From Trinickia sp. Y13 (GTDB lineage: Bacteria > Pseudomonadota > Gammaproteobacteria > Burkholderiales > Burkholderiaceae): a DNA stretch of 64,000 nt. Below, in pieces: positions 1-9,548 of this stretch. The notes under the pieces are model-generated. The model saw only the letters and a program-made list of their open reading frames with translations, did no database searches and had not been told where the DNA came from. The position numbers and the translations under genes are program-made. The stretch covers positions 124,001-188,000 of the forward strand of contig NZ_JAKWFK010000005.1 in NCBI RefSeq assembly GCF_029522115.1, given 5' to 3'. Within the stretch, counting starts at the first letter, position 1, and every line of letters begins with the position of its first letter.

Positions 1-2
1 GA

Positions 3-317
3 GGCGGCGCGGCGTCGTGGCTGATCGTCCTGGGGGTGCTGATCAGTCTCGCGGGGCAACTGATCTCGGTTTCATATCATGCGTATCAGGCCGAATTGTT
101 TCCTACGGCCGTGCGCTGCCGCGCAAACGGCATCGTCTATTCGGCGAGCCGTGCCGGCGCGATGATGTCGGGGTTCTTGGTGGCTTCGTTGTTGCGCGAC
201 TTCGGGGTGGGGGGCGTGTTTGCCGGAATCACCGCATGCATGGTAACGGTGATGATTGCGATCGGCGGGTTCGGCCCCCGAACCAACGGCATTCAGCTGG
301 AAGTGCTGTCGCGGTAA
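3..317 (+). CDS. MFS transporter, C-terminal fragment (5' end outside window)
   Basis: The reading frame is open from the first bases of the window to a TAA at 315-317, so only the last ~104 residues are present. The fragment has hydrophobic helices separated by the segment AELFPTAVRCRANG, which matches the conserved E-x-FPT-x-x-R-x-x-G motif found in the sugar/aromatic-acid branch of the major facilitator superfamily. The role is therefore inner-membrane proton-coupled or facilitated transport of a small organic solute; the substrate cannot be told from this tail. It converges on the PAS-GGDEF-EAL gene, whose stop codon lies 15 bases further on. No terminator hairpin is evident in the gap. 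Confidence 0.8.
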   Translation, partial: GGAASWLIVLGVLISLAGQLISVSYHAYQAELFPTAVRCRANGIVYSASRAGAMMSGFLVASLLRDFGVGGVFAGITACMVTVMIAIGGFGPRTNGIQLEVLSR

Positions 318-331
318 GAGCCGTCCCGCAG

Positions 332-2884
332 CTACCGGCCGCTGCGAGCCATTTGCAGGTCGGAGTCGAGTTCGAGTTCCGGCCTCAGATAGCGAGGCAG
401 CGATGCGATTTCCAGCTTGCGCAACGGCTTGCTGTAGAGAAAGCCCTGCGCCACTTCGCAACCGTGCATCTCGAGAAACGCCGCTTGTTCCGGCGTCTCG
501 ACGCCCTCCGCGACGACGCGATGCCCGAGGCAGCGCGAAATCGACAGAATGGCTTTGACGAGTTCTGCGTGACGAGAATCGGTCGTGACTTTCTGCACGA
601 AAGAGCGATCGATCTTCAGCGTATCGATTGGGAAGCGGGCGAGGTAGCTGAGCGCCGAGTACCCCGTGCCGAAATCGTCGATCGCGATCGAGCTTCCCAT
701 TTCCTTGAATGCGGCCAGGGCGCGCGTAACGGATTCGTCTTCCTCGAGCAGCAGGCTTTCGGTGATTTCGAACTCGAGCCATTCGGGCCGGCAGCCCGTT
801 TCGTCGAGAATCCTTTCGACCGTCTGCACCAAACCTCGCGCCTGAAACTGCCGGGGCGAGAGATTGATAGCGACCGTGTGCCGCGCCGCGCTCTCCGTGT
901 TCCACTCCGCAGCCGCTCTGCAGGCCTCGCGCAGCACCCATTTTCCGAGGTCGATGATGAGTCCCGTTTCCTCGGCGACGGGCACGAATCGATCCGGCGG
1001 AACGAAGCCCGAACCGGCGCGATTCCAGCGCAACAGCGCTTCCACGCCGATGACTCTCGCATCGCAGAACGCAACTTGCGGCTGATAGTGCAGTTCGAGT
1101 TCGCCTTGATCGATTGCACGCCGTAGCTCTGTTTCCAACTGCAAGTTCGATGTCGCTTCGACGGTTAGCTCGTTCGTGTAGAAGCGAAAGCCGCGACGGC
1201 CCGAGCGCTTGGCGAGGTACATCGCCGAATCGGCGTATTTGAGCAGATCGTCGGCGTCGGTGCTGTCGATCGGGAACAGCGCAATGCCGACGCTGCACGA
1301 GATGAACACCTCTTTGCCGCCCAGAACGAAGCGCTCGCCGAGGCGGTTGATGATCGCGGTCGAGATCTGCTCCAGCGTGCGGCGATTGCGCGCATCGGGC
1401 AGCAGAATGGCAAATTCGTCGCCGCCGAAACGCGCGACGGTATCGACGGGCCGTACGCTTTCGAGCAGCCGAATGGCCGCCTCGCGCAACAGCTCGTCGC
1501 CGACCGCGTGGCCCAGCGTGTCGTTCACGCCTTTGAAGCGATCCATGTCGATCATCATCACAGCCGTCAGCCTGTCCTGCTCGCTGGCGTCCGTTATGCG
1601 ACGCAGCGCTTCATTGAACATCGTCCGGTTCGGCAAGTCCGTCAGCGGATCGTAATACGCCATGCGATGAATCTTCTCTCTCGACGCATGCAATTCGCTG
1701 ATATCCCGGCCTACCGCGAGCACGGTTTCCACGTCGCCGTTCGGCCCGAATTCCGGCGTCAGCCGGATCAAATGGCACAACTGTTCGCCGTCGCCTGGCC
1801 GCCATTTCAGTTCGAATTGACTATCGACGCCGGTAGCGATCACCCGTGCGATTTCTTGCTCGTACCGCGCGGCGCTAGGGCCGCCCGGGAATTCGGACGG
1901 CATCTTGCCGAGCACGGCCTGCTCGCCGCCTGGCGCATGCGACGCAAAAGTGGGATTGACGTACAGACGGCGAAGATCGCGGTTGTAACGGGCGACCGTA
2001 TCGGGCGAATGTTCGACGAGCGTACGGAATTCGCGCTCGCGCTTGGACAATTCCAGCGCCTGTTCCTCGAGGTTCTTATTCAACTCGAGAATGCGGTCGT
2101 ATTGAGCTTGCAGCTCCGCACCGGCCCGATTACGCTCGGTAATGTCCAAAATTGCGCCGATCAGCCCAGCCTGGCGGCCCTCCGCGTCGTGAAACACAGC
2201 CTTCGTGAATTCGACTTCTCGGCCTTCCTTCTTTGCATTGCGCGCTTTGAATTCATAACGCTGAATGCCGCCGTGCGTAAATAGCTCTTCGTCCTTTTCG
2301 AAATAAGTTTTCGCCATTTCGGGCGGATTGACTTCGAATACGGTCTTGCCGACGAATTGCGCCTTCGAAATCCCTAAGAAATCTTCGAACGCTCGGTTCA
2401 GTTGAAGATAGCGCCCGTGCCTGTCTTTGGAAAAGACCGGAATCGGAATCGTGTCGAGCAGCGATTCGAGGAACGATTCGCGTTCGCGCAGCTGCGCCTC
2501 GGCGTGGATGCGCGCGGTGATGTCGAAGCAGATCGCGAGAACGCCCGGTATGCCGTCTTTGGCGGGATCGGCCGCCAACTGGACGAGGTAATGCTGACGT
2601 TGCGCCGAGGGCAAGCCGTCGAATGCGAGCTCCATCTCGCGCGCGACCCCTGTGGCGGCAACTTCCCGGATTGCATCGAGGTAGCGCCGGTAGCGCGGGG
2701 CGGAAAGCAGTTGAGCTTCGCTGAGCAACACGTGCGAGCCGCCCGACAAGGCGGTCATCATTGCCGTGGCGGCACGATTCATGTAGCGTCGCTGGCCGCT
2801 TGCATCGTAGCGAATGACGGCGATATGCAGATCGCCGACTGGCACACGGTACTCGTCCTCGCGGTCCATCTCAGGGTTTTCCAT
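332..2884 (-). CDS. PAS-PAS-PAS GGDEF-EAL cyclic-di-GMP turnover protein
   Basis: About 850 residues. The N-terminal half contains at least three PAS-type sensor modules (one begins near LDTIPIPVFSKDRHGRYLQL and is followed by a PAC-like segment with DITERNRA; another begins near LVEHSPDTVARYN). A GGDEF domain follows with RFGGDEFAILLPDA, so the active-site motif is intact, then an EAL domain with GVEALLRW, ITESLLLEEDE and DDFGTGYSALSYL. Both diguanylate cyclase and phosphodiesterase motifs look intact, so the net activity cannot be predicted. No transmembrane helix or signal peptide is visible, so it should be cytosolic. I chose the ATG at 2884 over an in-frame TTG nine bases upstream; the ribosome site is weak in either case. 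It is transcribed alone. Confidence 0.9.
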   Translation of the reverse strand: MENPEMDREDEYRVPVGDLHIAVIRYDASGQRRYMNRAATAMMTALSGGSHVLLSEAQLLSAPRYRRYLDAIREVAATGVAREMELAFDGLPSAQRQHYLVQLAADPAKDGIPGVLAICFDITARIHAEAQLRERESFLESLLDTIPIPVFSKDRHGRYLQLNRAFEDFLGISKAQFVGKTVFEVNPPEMAKTYFEKDEELFTHGGIQRYEFKARNAKKEGREVEFTKAVFHDAEGRQAGLIGAILDITERNRAGAELQAQYDRILELNKNLEEQALELSKREREFRTLVEHSPDTVARYNRDLRRLYVNPTFASHAPGGEQAVLGKMPSEFPGGPSAARYEQEIARVIATGVDSQFELKWRPGDGEQLCHLIRLTPEFGPNGDVETVLAVGRDISELHASREKIHRMAYYDPLTDLPNRTMFNEALRRITDASEQDRLTAVMMIDMDRFKGVNDTLGHAVGDELLREAAIRLLESVRPVDTVARFGGDEFAILLPDARNRRTLEQISTAIINRLGERFVLGGKEVFISCSVGIALFPIDSTDADDLLKYADSAMYLAKRSGRRGFRFYTNELTVEATSNLQLETELRRAIDQGELELHYQPQVAFCDARVIGVEALLRWNRAGSGFVPPDRFVPVAEETGLIIDLGKWVLREACRAAAEWNTESAARHTVAINLSPRQFQARGLVQTVERILDETGCRPEWLEFEITESLLLEEDESVTRALAAFKEMGSSIAIDDFGTGYSALSYLARFPIDTLKIDRSFVQKVTTDSRHAELVKAILSISRCLGHRVVAEGVETPEQAAFLEMHGCEVAQGFLYSKPLRKLEIASLPRYLRPELELDSDLQMARSGR

Positions 2885-3142
2885 GCCGTCCAAGTGGCTG
2901 TTCGTCCAAGCAGTGCCGCTCAGGCTGCGGTTCCCGAATCGGCTGCGTCGCTGCGCGCCGAAGCTGCGCTCTCTGCCGGGATAACGGCAGGAATGTGGGA
3001 TTTCTGAAGTGTGCGGACAACCCTAGCGTTAGGCGGGAAATCAGCAGCGGGCCTTGGCCGGGCGGTTTGCGTGCCCTTCCTGATGTCGGGCAAGCGCGCC
3101 GCTACAACCGTTGCCGCGCGGCGGCCTCCGATCAAATGGGAT

Positions 3143-3562
3143 TCACTTCTTTGCTCGCTTGGGCTTGGCCGCGGCGTTCGCGGCATTGAGTTCGACCGCT
3201 TCGCGGATCAGCGCCTTGAACGCTTTTGCGTCGATCTCTTCGCCCTCTCGAAGGTCGATGGCGCGGCGGGCATTGCCGTCCAGACTCGAGTTGAAGAGCT
3301 TGGATGGATCCTTCAACGCGGCGCCTTTGAGAAAGGTTAGCTTCACGACCGCTTTGTACGATTCTCCGGTGCAAATGATGCCGTCGTGCGACCACACGGG
3401 GGTGCCCATCCATTTCCACTCTTCCAAGACATTGGGCTCGGCTTCTTGAATCAGTGCGCGTACGGTCTTCAAAGTCTCGCCGCGCCAATCGCCCAAGCTT
3501 GCGATTTTTTCATCGATGAGCTCGGATGCGGGCCGGCCTTCCGTCGGGTTCGCTTTGTTCAA
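3143..3562 (-). CDS. DUF1801 domain protein (YdhG-like)
   Basis: The domain runs from ASELIDEKIASLGDWRGETL through EEWKWMGTPVWSHDGIICTGE and LFNSSLDGN to a lysine-rich tail, the pattern of small cytosolic DUF1801 proteins, whose biochemical role is unknown. The reading frame is open to a GTG at 3670, but the extra N-terminus is arginine-rich and unlike the family. I prefer a TTG at 3562 because GGGAGA lies at the proper distance upstream and the product (139 residues) is then family length. The start is uncertain. The gene stands alone between the GGDEF-EAL gene and an AhpD-like gene. Confidence 0.7.
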   Translation of the reverse strand: MNKANPTEGRPASELIDEKIASLGDWRGETLKTVRALIQEAEPNVLEEWKWMGTPVWSHDGIICTGESYKAVVKLTFLKGAALKDPSKLFNSSLDGNARRAIDLREGEEIDAKAFKALIREAVELNAANAAAKPKRAKK

Positions 3563-3744
3563 CGTCTTCTCCCACGCGTCAAGGTTCTTATAGAAGTCAA
3601 GCGGCGTCCGGCGAGGACGACAGGCGTCGCTCCATCGCCGGGCATGCTTATCGCGCCTAGTATGATGCACCGAATCGAGCCCGAACGATCTCGATTCGAA
3701 CGGACGCGCGTGCCGCCGTGCATCGCTTTGCTACGCTACTGCCG

Positions 3745-4281
3745 TCATTGCGGAATCGGAAAATCGATTTCCGTATCGTTGACGCGGTTGAACAGATTCG
3801 TAAACGTGATCAACGAAATGGCAAGCAACGCTTCGACGATTTGCGCAGGCGAATAACCCGCTTCGCGCACGGCCGCCAGCACGGCGGGGTCGGTCGTGCC
3901 CTGCGTGCTGGCAACCGTGCGAGCGAACGTGACGAGCGCATCGCGTCGCGCATCGTCCAACGCCTCGCCCGCGCGAAGCCGACGCAAGCTGTCGGATTGC
4001 AAACCCGCGCGCTGGCCCAGCATCGAATGGGCGGCTACGCAATAATCGCAACCGTTGAGCGAACTGACGGCGATTCGAATCGCTTCGATCTCCGCCTTGC
4101 TCAGTTGGCCGTTGGCAAGCACGGCGTCGCCTTGCAGCATGAGTTCGAGCGTGGCGGGGCTGTAGCCGCCGATCAGCGCATACGCGTTCGGCACCTTGCC
4201 GGCTGCCTTGCGGACGCGATCGAACACCTGACGTGCTGCGTCGGACGTGTCGTCGGGGGCGATGGCGGGAAGTCTGGACAT
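3745..4281 (-). CDS. AhpD-like / carboxymuconolactone decarboxylase family peroxidase-related protein
   Basis: This 178-residue protein carries the family signature around LNGCDYCVAAHSMLG, with the C-x-x-C pair and the downstream histidine that form the redox centre in AhpD-type alkylhydroperoxidase partners. The preceding helix (LSKAEIEAIRIAVSS) is also typical. Expected role: cytosolic thiol-dependent peroxide or aldehyde detoxification; the exact substrate is unknown. The gene starts 82 bases from a divergently transcribed AraC-type regulator, an arrangement commonly seen when the regulator controls the enzyme (inference). AGGAGAAC lies just upstream of the ATG. Confidence 0.85.
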   Translation of the reverse strand: MSRLPAIAPDDTSDAARQVFDRVRKAAGKVPNAYALIGGYSPATLELMLQGDAVLANGQLSKAEIEAIRIAVSSLNGCDYCVAAHSMLGQRAGLQSDSLRRLRAGEALDDARRDALVTFARTVASTQGTTDPAVLAAVREAGYSPAQIVEALLAISLITFTNLFNRVNDTEIDFPIPQ

Positions 4282-4362
4282 GTTGTTCTCCTGGGTTGCA
4301 TTCGGTGGATAAAGCCGCGTGATGCGGTGTCTGTACTTTAAGAAGGCGGGTGGTTTCTATGA

Positions 4363-5412
4363 ATGCTCGCTAGGCTCACAAACATGCTCGATCGTTCCAA
4401 CATGAACAGGCCGATGGATATGGATTTGCTCGATGGACTGTTGAACCTCGGCGCCGTCGACGGCCGCCTCGACGAGCGATGCGAATTGCGCTCGCCGTGG
4501 GCGCTCGAGAACGCAGGCACCGGGCCGAGAGAAATCCCCTACCACGCCGTGATCGCGGGCGCCGCGGTGGTGCGGGGGCCGAGCCTCGAACCGACCACGC
4601 TATATGCGGGTGACATCCTGATGTTGCCCTCGGGCGAGGCGCACAGCATCGTGGACCAGGCGGACGGCGCGACGCTCGCCCAGGGGCGGTCCAGCCACGC
4701 GCTACAGACGAGGCGCGACGAGATGGGCAGCGTGCCCACGGTTCTACTGTGCGGGCGGTTCTTATTGGCCTACTCGGCCTGGCGGCTGTATCGCGCGTTG
4801 CTTCCGGAGCATGTGATCGTGCGCGCCCATGCGGGTGCCGCCGAGAGCGCAATCGCGACATCGAGCGAGGCGCGATTGAGCCGTTTGCTCATGCTGATGA
4901 AAGAGGAGGCCGAGCAATTGCAGCCCGGCTACGCCGCCGTTTTGCGGAACTTATCCGCGGCGCTGTTCGGCCTCACGTTACGCGCGGCGATGCATGAATC
5001 TCACGCCCCCGCGGGCATGCTTGCATTGGCCGCTCATCCGCGCCTACGGGAGCTCGCGGTGCGAATCGTTCAAACGCCGTCGCAAGCATGGACGATCGAG
5101 GAGATGGGCGAGATTGCGAATATGTCGCGTTCGTCGTTGATTCGCAGCTTCGGCGCCGTGGCTGGGATGACGCCCGCCGAATTCGTGATGCGCATTCGCA
5201 TTGCCGAAGCGAGCCGATTGTTGAAAGAAAGCGAACAGTCGGTGGCGGCGGTGGGCGAAGCCGTCGGCTACGCGTCGGAGGCGGCATTCCAGCGGGCGTT
5301 CAAGAGAGAGACGCGCCTCACGCCGGCGGCCTGGCGCGCGGCTCCGCAGGCGGGCGTCGAACCTGTTCGGCCGCCTCGCGTCGTTTCGATCGGCGGCGGC
5401 GCACAGGGTTGA
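4363..5412 (+). CDS. AraC family transcriptional regulator with N-terminal cupin domain
   Basis: The N-terminal ~170 residues form a cupin ligand domain of the type fused to AraC regulators (EIPYHAVIAGAAVVRGP, LYAGDILMLPSGEAH). The C-terminal ~100 residues hold two helix-turn-helix units (WTIEEMGEIANMSRSSLIRSF and VAAVGEAVGYASEAAFQRAFKRETRLTPA). The annotated ATG is the first in frame; ATGs at 4402 or 4414 give the more usual family N-terminus (MDLLDGLLNLG). Because the gene is divergent from the AhpD-like gene, it probably regulates it (inference). Confidence 0.87.
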   Translation: MLARLTNMLDRSNMNRPMDMDLLDGLLNLGAVDGRLDERCELRSPWALENAGTGPREIPYHAVIAGAAVVRGPSLEPTTLYAGDILMLPSGEAHSIVDQADGATLAQGRSSHALQTRRDEMGSVPTVLLCGRFLLAYSAWRLYRALLPEHVIVRAHAGAAESAIATSSEARLSRLLMLMKEEAEQLQPGYAAVLRNLSAALFGLTLRAAMHESHAPAGMLALAAHPRLRELAVRIVQTPSQAWTIEEMGEIANMSRSSLIRSFGAVAGMTPAEFVMRIRIAEASRLLKESEQSVAAVGEAVGYASEAAFQRAFKRETRLTPAAWRAAPQAGVEPVRPPRVVSIGGGAQG

Positions 5413-5435
5413 GAGCCTCAGGTTAAGAGCCCCAA

Positions 5436-6410
5436 TCAGGCGGTGACTGCATCGCTACGTTGCCGCGTTTCTTTCTGCTTGGCCGTCTCGCGTGGACGGG
5501 AGACATCGTCGAGCGCCGGCATCGAATCGAACAACTCGTCGATCCACTCCGCGAAGGCGCGCACTTTCGCGGAAAGATGGCGATTGTGCGGATAGACGAT
5601 CGAGATCGGCTTCGGCTTGGGGTTGAAGCCGGCCAACACCTCTTTCAAGGAGCCGTCGAGCAGGTAGGGCAGCACCATGAAAAGCGTGGGCTGGATCATG
5701 CCGAAGCCTTCGATCGCGCAGGTCACGTAAGCGTCGGAGTCGTTCACCGAGACGAGGCTGTCCATTTTGACTTCGACGGGTTTGCCGTCGATGACGAACA
5801 CCCACGGAATCGGGCGCCCCCCATGCGCCGCGCGGAAATTCACGGCGCGATGCGAAGCCAGATCCTCGATGCTGGCAGGTTCGCCGCAGCGCGCGAGGTA
5901 GGCGGGCGATGCGCATGTGATGCGTTTGAGCATGCCGATGCGCCGCGCCACCATCGACGAATCCTCGAGCGGGCCGATGCGAATCATGCAATCGACGCCT
6001 TCTTCGATCGGATCGACGGGCCGATCCGACAGACCGAGCTCCAGCGTGATGTCGGGAAAGCGTTGATGGAACGTGGACAGCGCCGGAATGACGATGCGCC
6101 GCCCGAGCGCGCTCGGCATGTGAACGCGCAATGCGCCGCTCGGCTTGCGATTGCCGGCCTGAAAGCTCGCATCGGCCTCGGCGATCTCAGTGAGGATCTT
6201 GATGCAATGCTCGTAGTAAGCGGCGCCGTCGGGCGTCAGCGAAAGCCTGCGCGTCGTGCGGTGCATGAGACGCAAGCCGAGAAAAGCCTCGAGGTTTTGA
6301 ATGATCGTCGTCACCGATGCGCGCGGCATGCCCAGCGTTTCGGCCGCACGCGTGAAGCTGTTCGCATCGACGACGCGCGTGAAGACTTCCATTGCTTGAA
6401 TGCGGTCCAT
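5436..6410 (-). CDS. LysR family transcriptional regulator
   Basis: 324 residues starting MDRIQAMEVFTRVVDANSF, with the winged helix-turn-helix in the first 60 residues (FTRAAETLGMPRASVTTIIQ) followed by a periplasmic-binding-like effector domain. This is the CrgA-like LysR subgroup. The ATG at 6410 is preceded by AGGAG at good spacing, which decides it over an upstream in-frame start at 6443. It converges on the AraC gene. Its target is not evident; the next gene upstream (the NmrA-type protein) is in the same orientation 150 bases away. Confidence 0.9.
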   Translation of the reverse strand: MDRIQAMEVFTRVVDANSFTRAAETLGMPRASVTTIIQNLEAFLGLRLMHRTTRRLSLTPDGAAYYEHCIKILTEIAEADASFQAGNRKPSGALRVHMPSALGRRIVIPALSTFHQRFPDITLELGLSDRPVDPIEEGVDCMIRIGPLEDSSMVARRIGMLKRITCASPAYLARCGEPASIEDLASHRAVNFRAAHGGRPIPWVFVIDGKPVEVKMDSLVSVNDSDAYVTCAIEGFGMIQPTLFMVLPYLLDGSLKEVLAGFNPKPKPISIVYPHNRHLSAKVRAFAEWIDELFDSMPALDDVSRPRETAKQKETRQRSDAVTA

Positions 6411-6557
6411 GCTCACTCCTGTGTGTGACCAACAGGAAAGCATAGTCCGCTTGGCATGGGAGATTCAACCCCTCCCTATGACTGCGGCGCGCAAGCCTGA
6501 TTCTGCAAGGCGCGCCGCGGTGTGTCCCCGATATGGCGAGGAGCTCGATGCGCAACG

Positions 6558-7403
6558 TTATTCGAAACGCTCGGCATGCGTCTTCAGCCATTGCTCGAAC
6601 CGCATCGGCTTGCGCCCGAGCACGCGTTCCACGGTGTCGACAGTCGTGGCCGCATTTCCCGCCTTCACCTGCTCGTACGCCTTGACGACCGAGGCCGCGA
6701 TCGGTTGCGGCACGCCAGCTCGCGTCAGGTTCTCCAGCGCTTGGTCGAGCGTGACATCGACACAGCGCAATGGGCGATCGAGCGCTTGCGCAAGTAGTGC
6801 GGCTTGCTCGGGCACGCTGATGGTTTCGCCTCCGGTCAGCGTCAATACGCTTTCCTCGAGCGATGCGTCGGTCAATGCCCGCACGGCGACGGCCGCAATG
6901 TCTTCGGGCGCGATCGGCGCCGCGCGTCCGTCGCCCATTGGGTTCGGGACGACGCCGTTGGCGCGGATGCTCGGCAGCCATAGGTAAGCGTTCGACATGA
7001 AACCGGTAGGACGCAGAAAACGGCCATCGAGACCGGCCGCGCGAATGATGTCTTCTTTCTCGCCATGCAGGCGGCCGAGCAGCGTGTCGGGCCCGTTTTG
7101 GACCATCGACGTCGACAGGAACACCACGCGCGGCACGCGCTTCGAGGCAATTCGCGCGACGAGCTCGCGAAAAGCGTCGGCGCTGCCGATGTTCATCAGA
7201 AAGACGCCTTCGACGTGACCTTCCAACGCGCCCGCGAACGCATCGGGCGTGTCGTAGTCTCCCGCGACCACTTCGATTCGCTGCGCCCATTGCGCCAGCT
7301 TCGACGGGTCGCGCACATAAGCGCGCACGGGATGACCCGCCGCGACCAACTGCGCAACGATTTGATTGCCGACATTGCCGCTTGCTCCGGTAACTACATA
7401 CAT
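6558..7403 (-). CDS. NmrA-like NAD(P)-binding protein
   Basis: 281 residues beginning MYVVTGASGNVGNQIVAQLV, an atypical short-chain dehydrogenase Rossmann motif (T-G-x-x-G-x-x-G), followed by VRDPSKLAQ and GDYDTPDAFAGALEG, typical of NmrA/QOR2-type proteins that sense or reduce with NAD(P)H. The usual Tyr-x-x-x-Lys catalytic pair is not obvious, as expected for this subgroup. A GGGAGAA ribosome site precedes the ATG, so the much longer upstream extension of the frame is not coding. It is divergent from a LysR regulator starting 128 bases away, its probable regulator (inference). Confidence 0.87.
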   Translation of the reverse strand: MYVVTGASGNVGNQIVAQLVAAGHPVRAYVRDPSKLAQWAQRIEVVAGDYDTPDAFAGALEGHVEGVFLMNIGSADAFRELVARIASKRVPRVVFLSTSMVQNGPDTLLGRLHGEKEDIIRAAGLDGRFLRPTGFMSNAYLWLPSIRANGVVPNPMGDGRAAPIAPEDIAAVAVRALTDASLEESVLTLTGGETISVPEQAALLAQALDRPLRCVDVTLDQALENLTRAGVPQPIAASVVKAYEQVKAGNAATTVDTVERVLGRKPMRFEQWLKTHAERFE

Positions 7404-7530
7404 CGATGTTCTCCCTCGGGTGGATGGATTCTGAATCAGACGCTCGAGCGAAAGATTGGCTATCATTCGCAACAATTGACAGAGGTTGAACAGTCTGTTG
7501 CTGAGCGGGAACAATGAGCGGGATGCGCCG

Positions 7531-8535
7531 ATGATCGACCTGAACGAGATGCAATGCTTCGCGCACATCTGCGAGGCGCGAAGTTTCACCGTAGCCGCGG
7601 AACGGCTCGGCCTGCCCAAGTCGAGCGTCAGCCGTGCGCTGACTCGGCTCGAGGATCGCTTGGGCGTGCGGCTCATCGAACGCACGACGCGCAGCCTGAT
7701 GCTGACCGAAGCCGGCGAGCTCTACCTCGAGCGATGCAGGCGCATGTTGGAGGAGGCCGAGCAAGCCGATCTCGCGATCGGGGCGATGCACGCGCAGCCT
7801 CGCGGGCTGTTGCGCCTCGCAACCTCGGTGCCGTTTGCGCGCTTCGCCGTAGGCCCCGTGCTGGGCGAGTTTCTTTCGGCTTATCCCGAAGTCCGTGTGG
7901 ACCTGCAGTTCGTGAGCGGCGAAAATCGAGTGACCGATCCCGCGCCCGACATCGTGATCGGCCCGCATCCCAGCCCGGATTCCACGCTGCGCGCAACGCC
8001 GCTGTTCAAGATCCGGTTTGCAATGTACGCAAGCCCCGGGTATCTCGCAGGCCGACGCATGCCGAAACAACCGGCCGATTTGCGCGAGCATCATTGCATT
8101 ACTGCTCACTGTGGCGGCCCGGGCCTCCCGGCCGGGTTCGCCTCGTGGCGAATGCGGCGTGGGGCAACCCGTCAAGAGGTGAATTTCGAGCCGCGCGTGA
8201 CCGTGGCCGATCCGTCGATCGGCTATCAGGTCGCGCTGAGCGGCGGCGGCATTGCGGCGATCAAACCCGAGGCAGTGCGAAGCGACGTGGAGGCGGGCCG
8301 GCTCGTCCGGCTGTTGCCCGATTGGGAACTCGAGCCGCTGCAGCTTTATGCGTTGCATCCGTCGCGCTTGAGTGCATCGCCGAAGGTCAACGCATTCTTG
8401 ACGTTTTTGCGCGAACGATACGGTGACGGGGACGCCGACTGGGGCCCCGCACACGCAGCGGCGCGCAGGGCCGCGGGCGAGCGCCTGCCCGGCGCTGCGC
8501 CGGCGCCGGGGCGGCCCATGGAGCAGGTGGATTGA
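7531..8535 (+). CDS. LysR family transcriptional regulator
   Basis: 334 residues. The helix-turn-helix is at the N-terminus (FTVAAERLGLPKSSVSRALTR) followed by the LysR effector-binding domain. The start at the ATG 7531 (MIDLNEMQCFAHI) gives the family-typical N-terminus; an in-frame TTG at 7486 lacks a usable ribosome site. It is divergent from the NmrA-like gene and is followed after two bases by an AraC-type regulator, so the two regulators are probably co-transcribed. The last ~40 residues after the effector domain are proline/alanine-rich and not part of the conserved fold. Confidence 0.9.
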   Translation: MIDLNEMQCFAHICEARSFTVAAERLGLPKSSVSRALTRLEDRLGVRLIERTTRSLMLTEAGELYLERCRRMLEEAEQADLAIGAMHAQPRGLLRLATSVPFARFAVGPVLGEFLSAYPEVRVDLQFVSGENRVTDPAPDIVIGPHPSPDSTLRATPLFKIRFAMYASPGYLAGRRMPKQPADLREHHCITAHCGGPGLPAGFASWRMRRGATRQEVNFEPRVTVADPSIGYQVALSGGGIAAIKPEAVRSDVEAGRLVRLLPDWELEPLQLYALHPSRLSASPKVNAFLTFLRERYGDGDADWGPAHAAARRAAGERLPGAAPAPGRPMEQVD

Positions 8536-8537
8536 GC

Positions 8538-9374
8538 ATGGCGAGAACGAGGCGGCTTCCCCTCGGGCGAGACATCGTCCACTACCGGCATCTGGCCGAT
8601 ATGCCGGGCCTCGTGCTGGGCGCGGCACAGTTTTCGACATTCAGCTTCGATCGTCATTTCCACCTCGACTACCACATCGGGCTCGTAACCGAGGGTGTGC
8701 AGCTGCAACGCTTCGGCGGCAAGACGGTGCGGGTCGGCCCCGGCTGCGTCTCGCTGATGCCGCCCGGAGAGATCCATGACGGCGTGAGCGACAGCGAGCG
8801 CGGGTACACGCTGCGCACGTTTCGCCTTTCGCGCGATTTGCTGTGCGACGTGTCCGAAGCCGTGAGCGAGACATCGAGGGAGCCGCGGTTCGCCGGCGCG
8901 CTGCTCGAAGATGCCCAGCTTGCGGCTCAGTTCGTGCGGTTGTTCGATGTCATGCGGGCGAGCGATGCGACCGATTCGCTTGCAGTGCAGTCGGAGTGGC
9001 TGCGCTTGATGAACTTATTGCTGACGCGCTCGCGCGCGATCGTGCCTCGGGAGACGGGCGGCGCGCTCGCGCCTTGGCAGTGGCAAAGCGTCAGAGACTA
9101 TTGTTTCGCACACCTGAGCGAAAAGATTACGCTCGATGAGCTGGCTGCGCTGTGTGCGCTCGGACGTTTTCAGTTTCTGCGGCAGTTCAAGCAAACGATC
9201 GGCATGACGCCGCACGCGTGGCTGTTGCGGCTGCGTCTCGAGCATGCATGCGCGTTGTTGGCGCGCGGTTCGCAATCGGTCGCCGAAGTGGCGCAGGGTG
9301 TGGGGTTTTACGATCAAAGTCACTTCAATCGCGCGTTCCGGCAAGCATTTGGCGTGGCGCCATCGAAGTATTGA
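8538..9374 (+). CDS. AraC family transcriptional regulator with AraC-type N-terminal arm/cupin
   Basis: 278 residues. The N-terminal half has the AraC ligand-binding fold (FDRHFHLDYHIGLVTEGVQL, PGCVSLMPPGEIHDG). The C-terminus has two helix-turn-helix units (ITLDELAALCALGRFQFLRQF and VAEVAQGVGFYDQSHFNRAFR) ending GVAPSKY. The ATG at 8538 lies two bases after the LysR stop, so translation is probably coupled. The ligand is unknown. Confidence 0.88.
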   Translation: MARTRRLPLGRDIVHYRHLADMPGLVLGAAQFSTFSFDRHFHLDYHIGLVTEGVQLQRFGGKTVRVGPGCVSLMPPGEIHDGVSDSERGYTLRTFRLSRDLLCDVSEAVSETSREPRFAGALLEDAQLAAQFVRLFDVMRASDATDSLAVQSEWLRLMNLLLTRSRAIVPRETGGALAPWQWQSVRDYCFAHLSEKITLDELAALCALGRFQFLRQFKQTIGMTPHAWLLRLRLEHACALLARGSQSVAEVAQGVGFYDQSHFNRAFRQAFGVAPSKY

Positions 9375-9548
9375 GCGCCGAGCTCGACATCGGCGGTCGC
9401 GCCGGGCCGCCGTTCGTCCGTCAATTTTTTACAATGCGCCGCAAGCGGGTTCCGATACGCTCTGGGTTATCCAACGAGCGGGACCGGGGCGCATCGCGAT
9501 CATGCGCTCGACTCCGCTCCCCACCACCCGGAGAGAAGGACAGGCAGC

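Noticed and set aside
6187-8640. 817-codon open frame on the minus strand
   Set aside because: It spans and overlaps three well-supported genes (LysR, NmrA-like, LysR) and reads as Arg/Ala-rich shadow sequence of high-G+C coding DNA.
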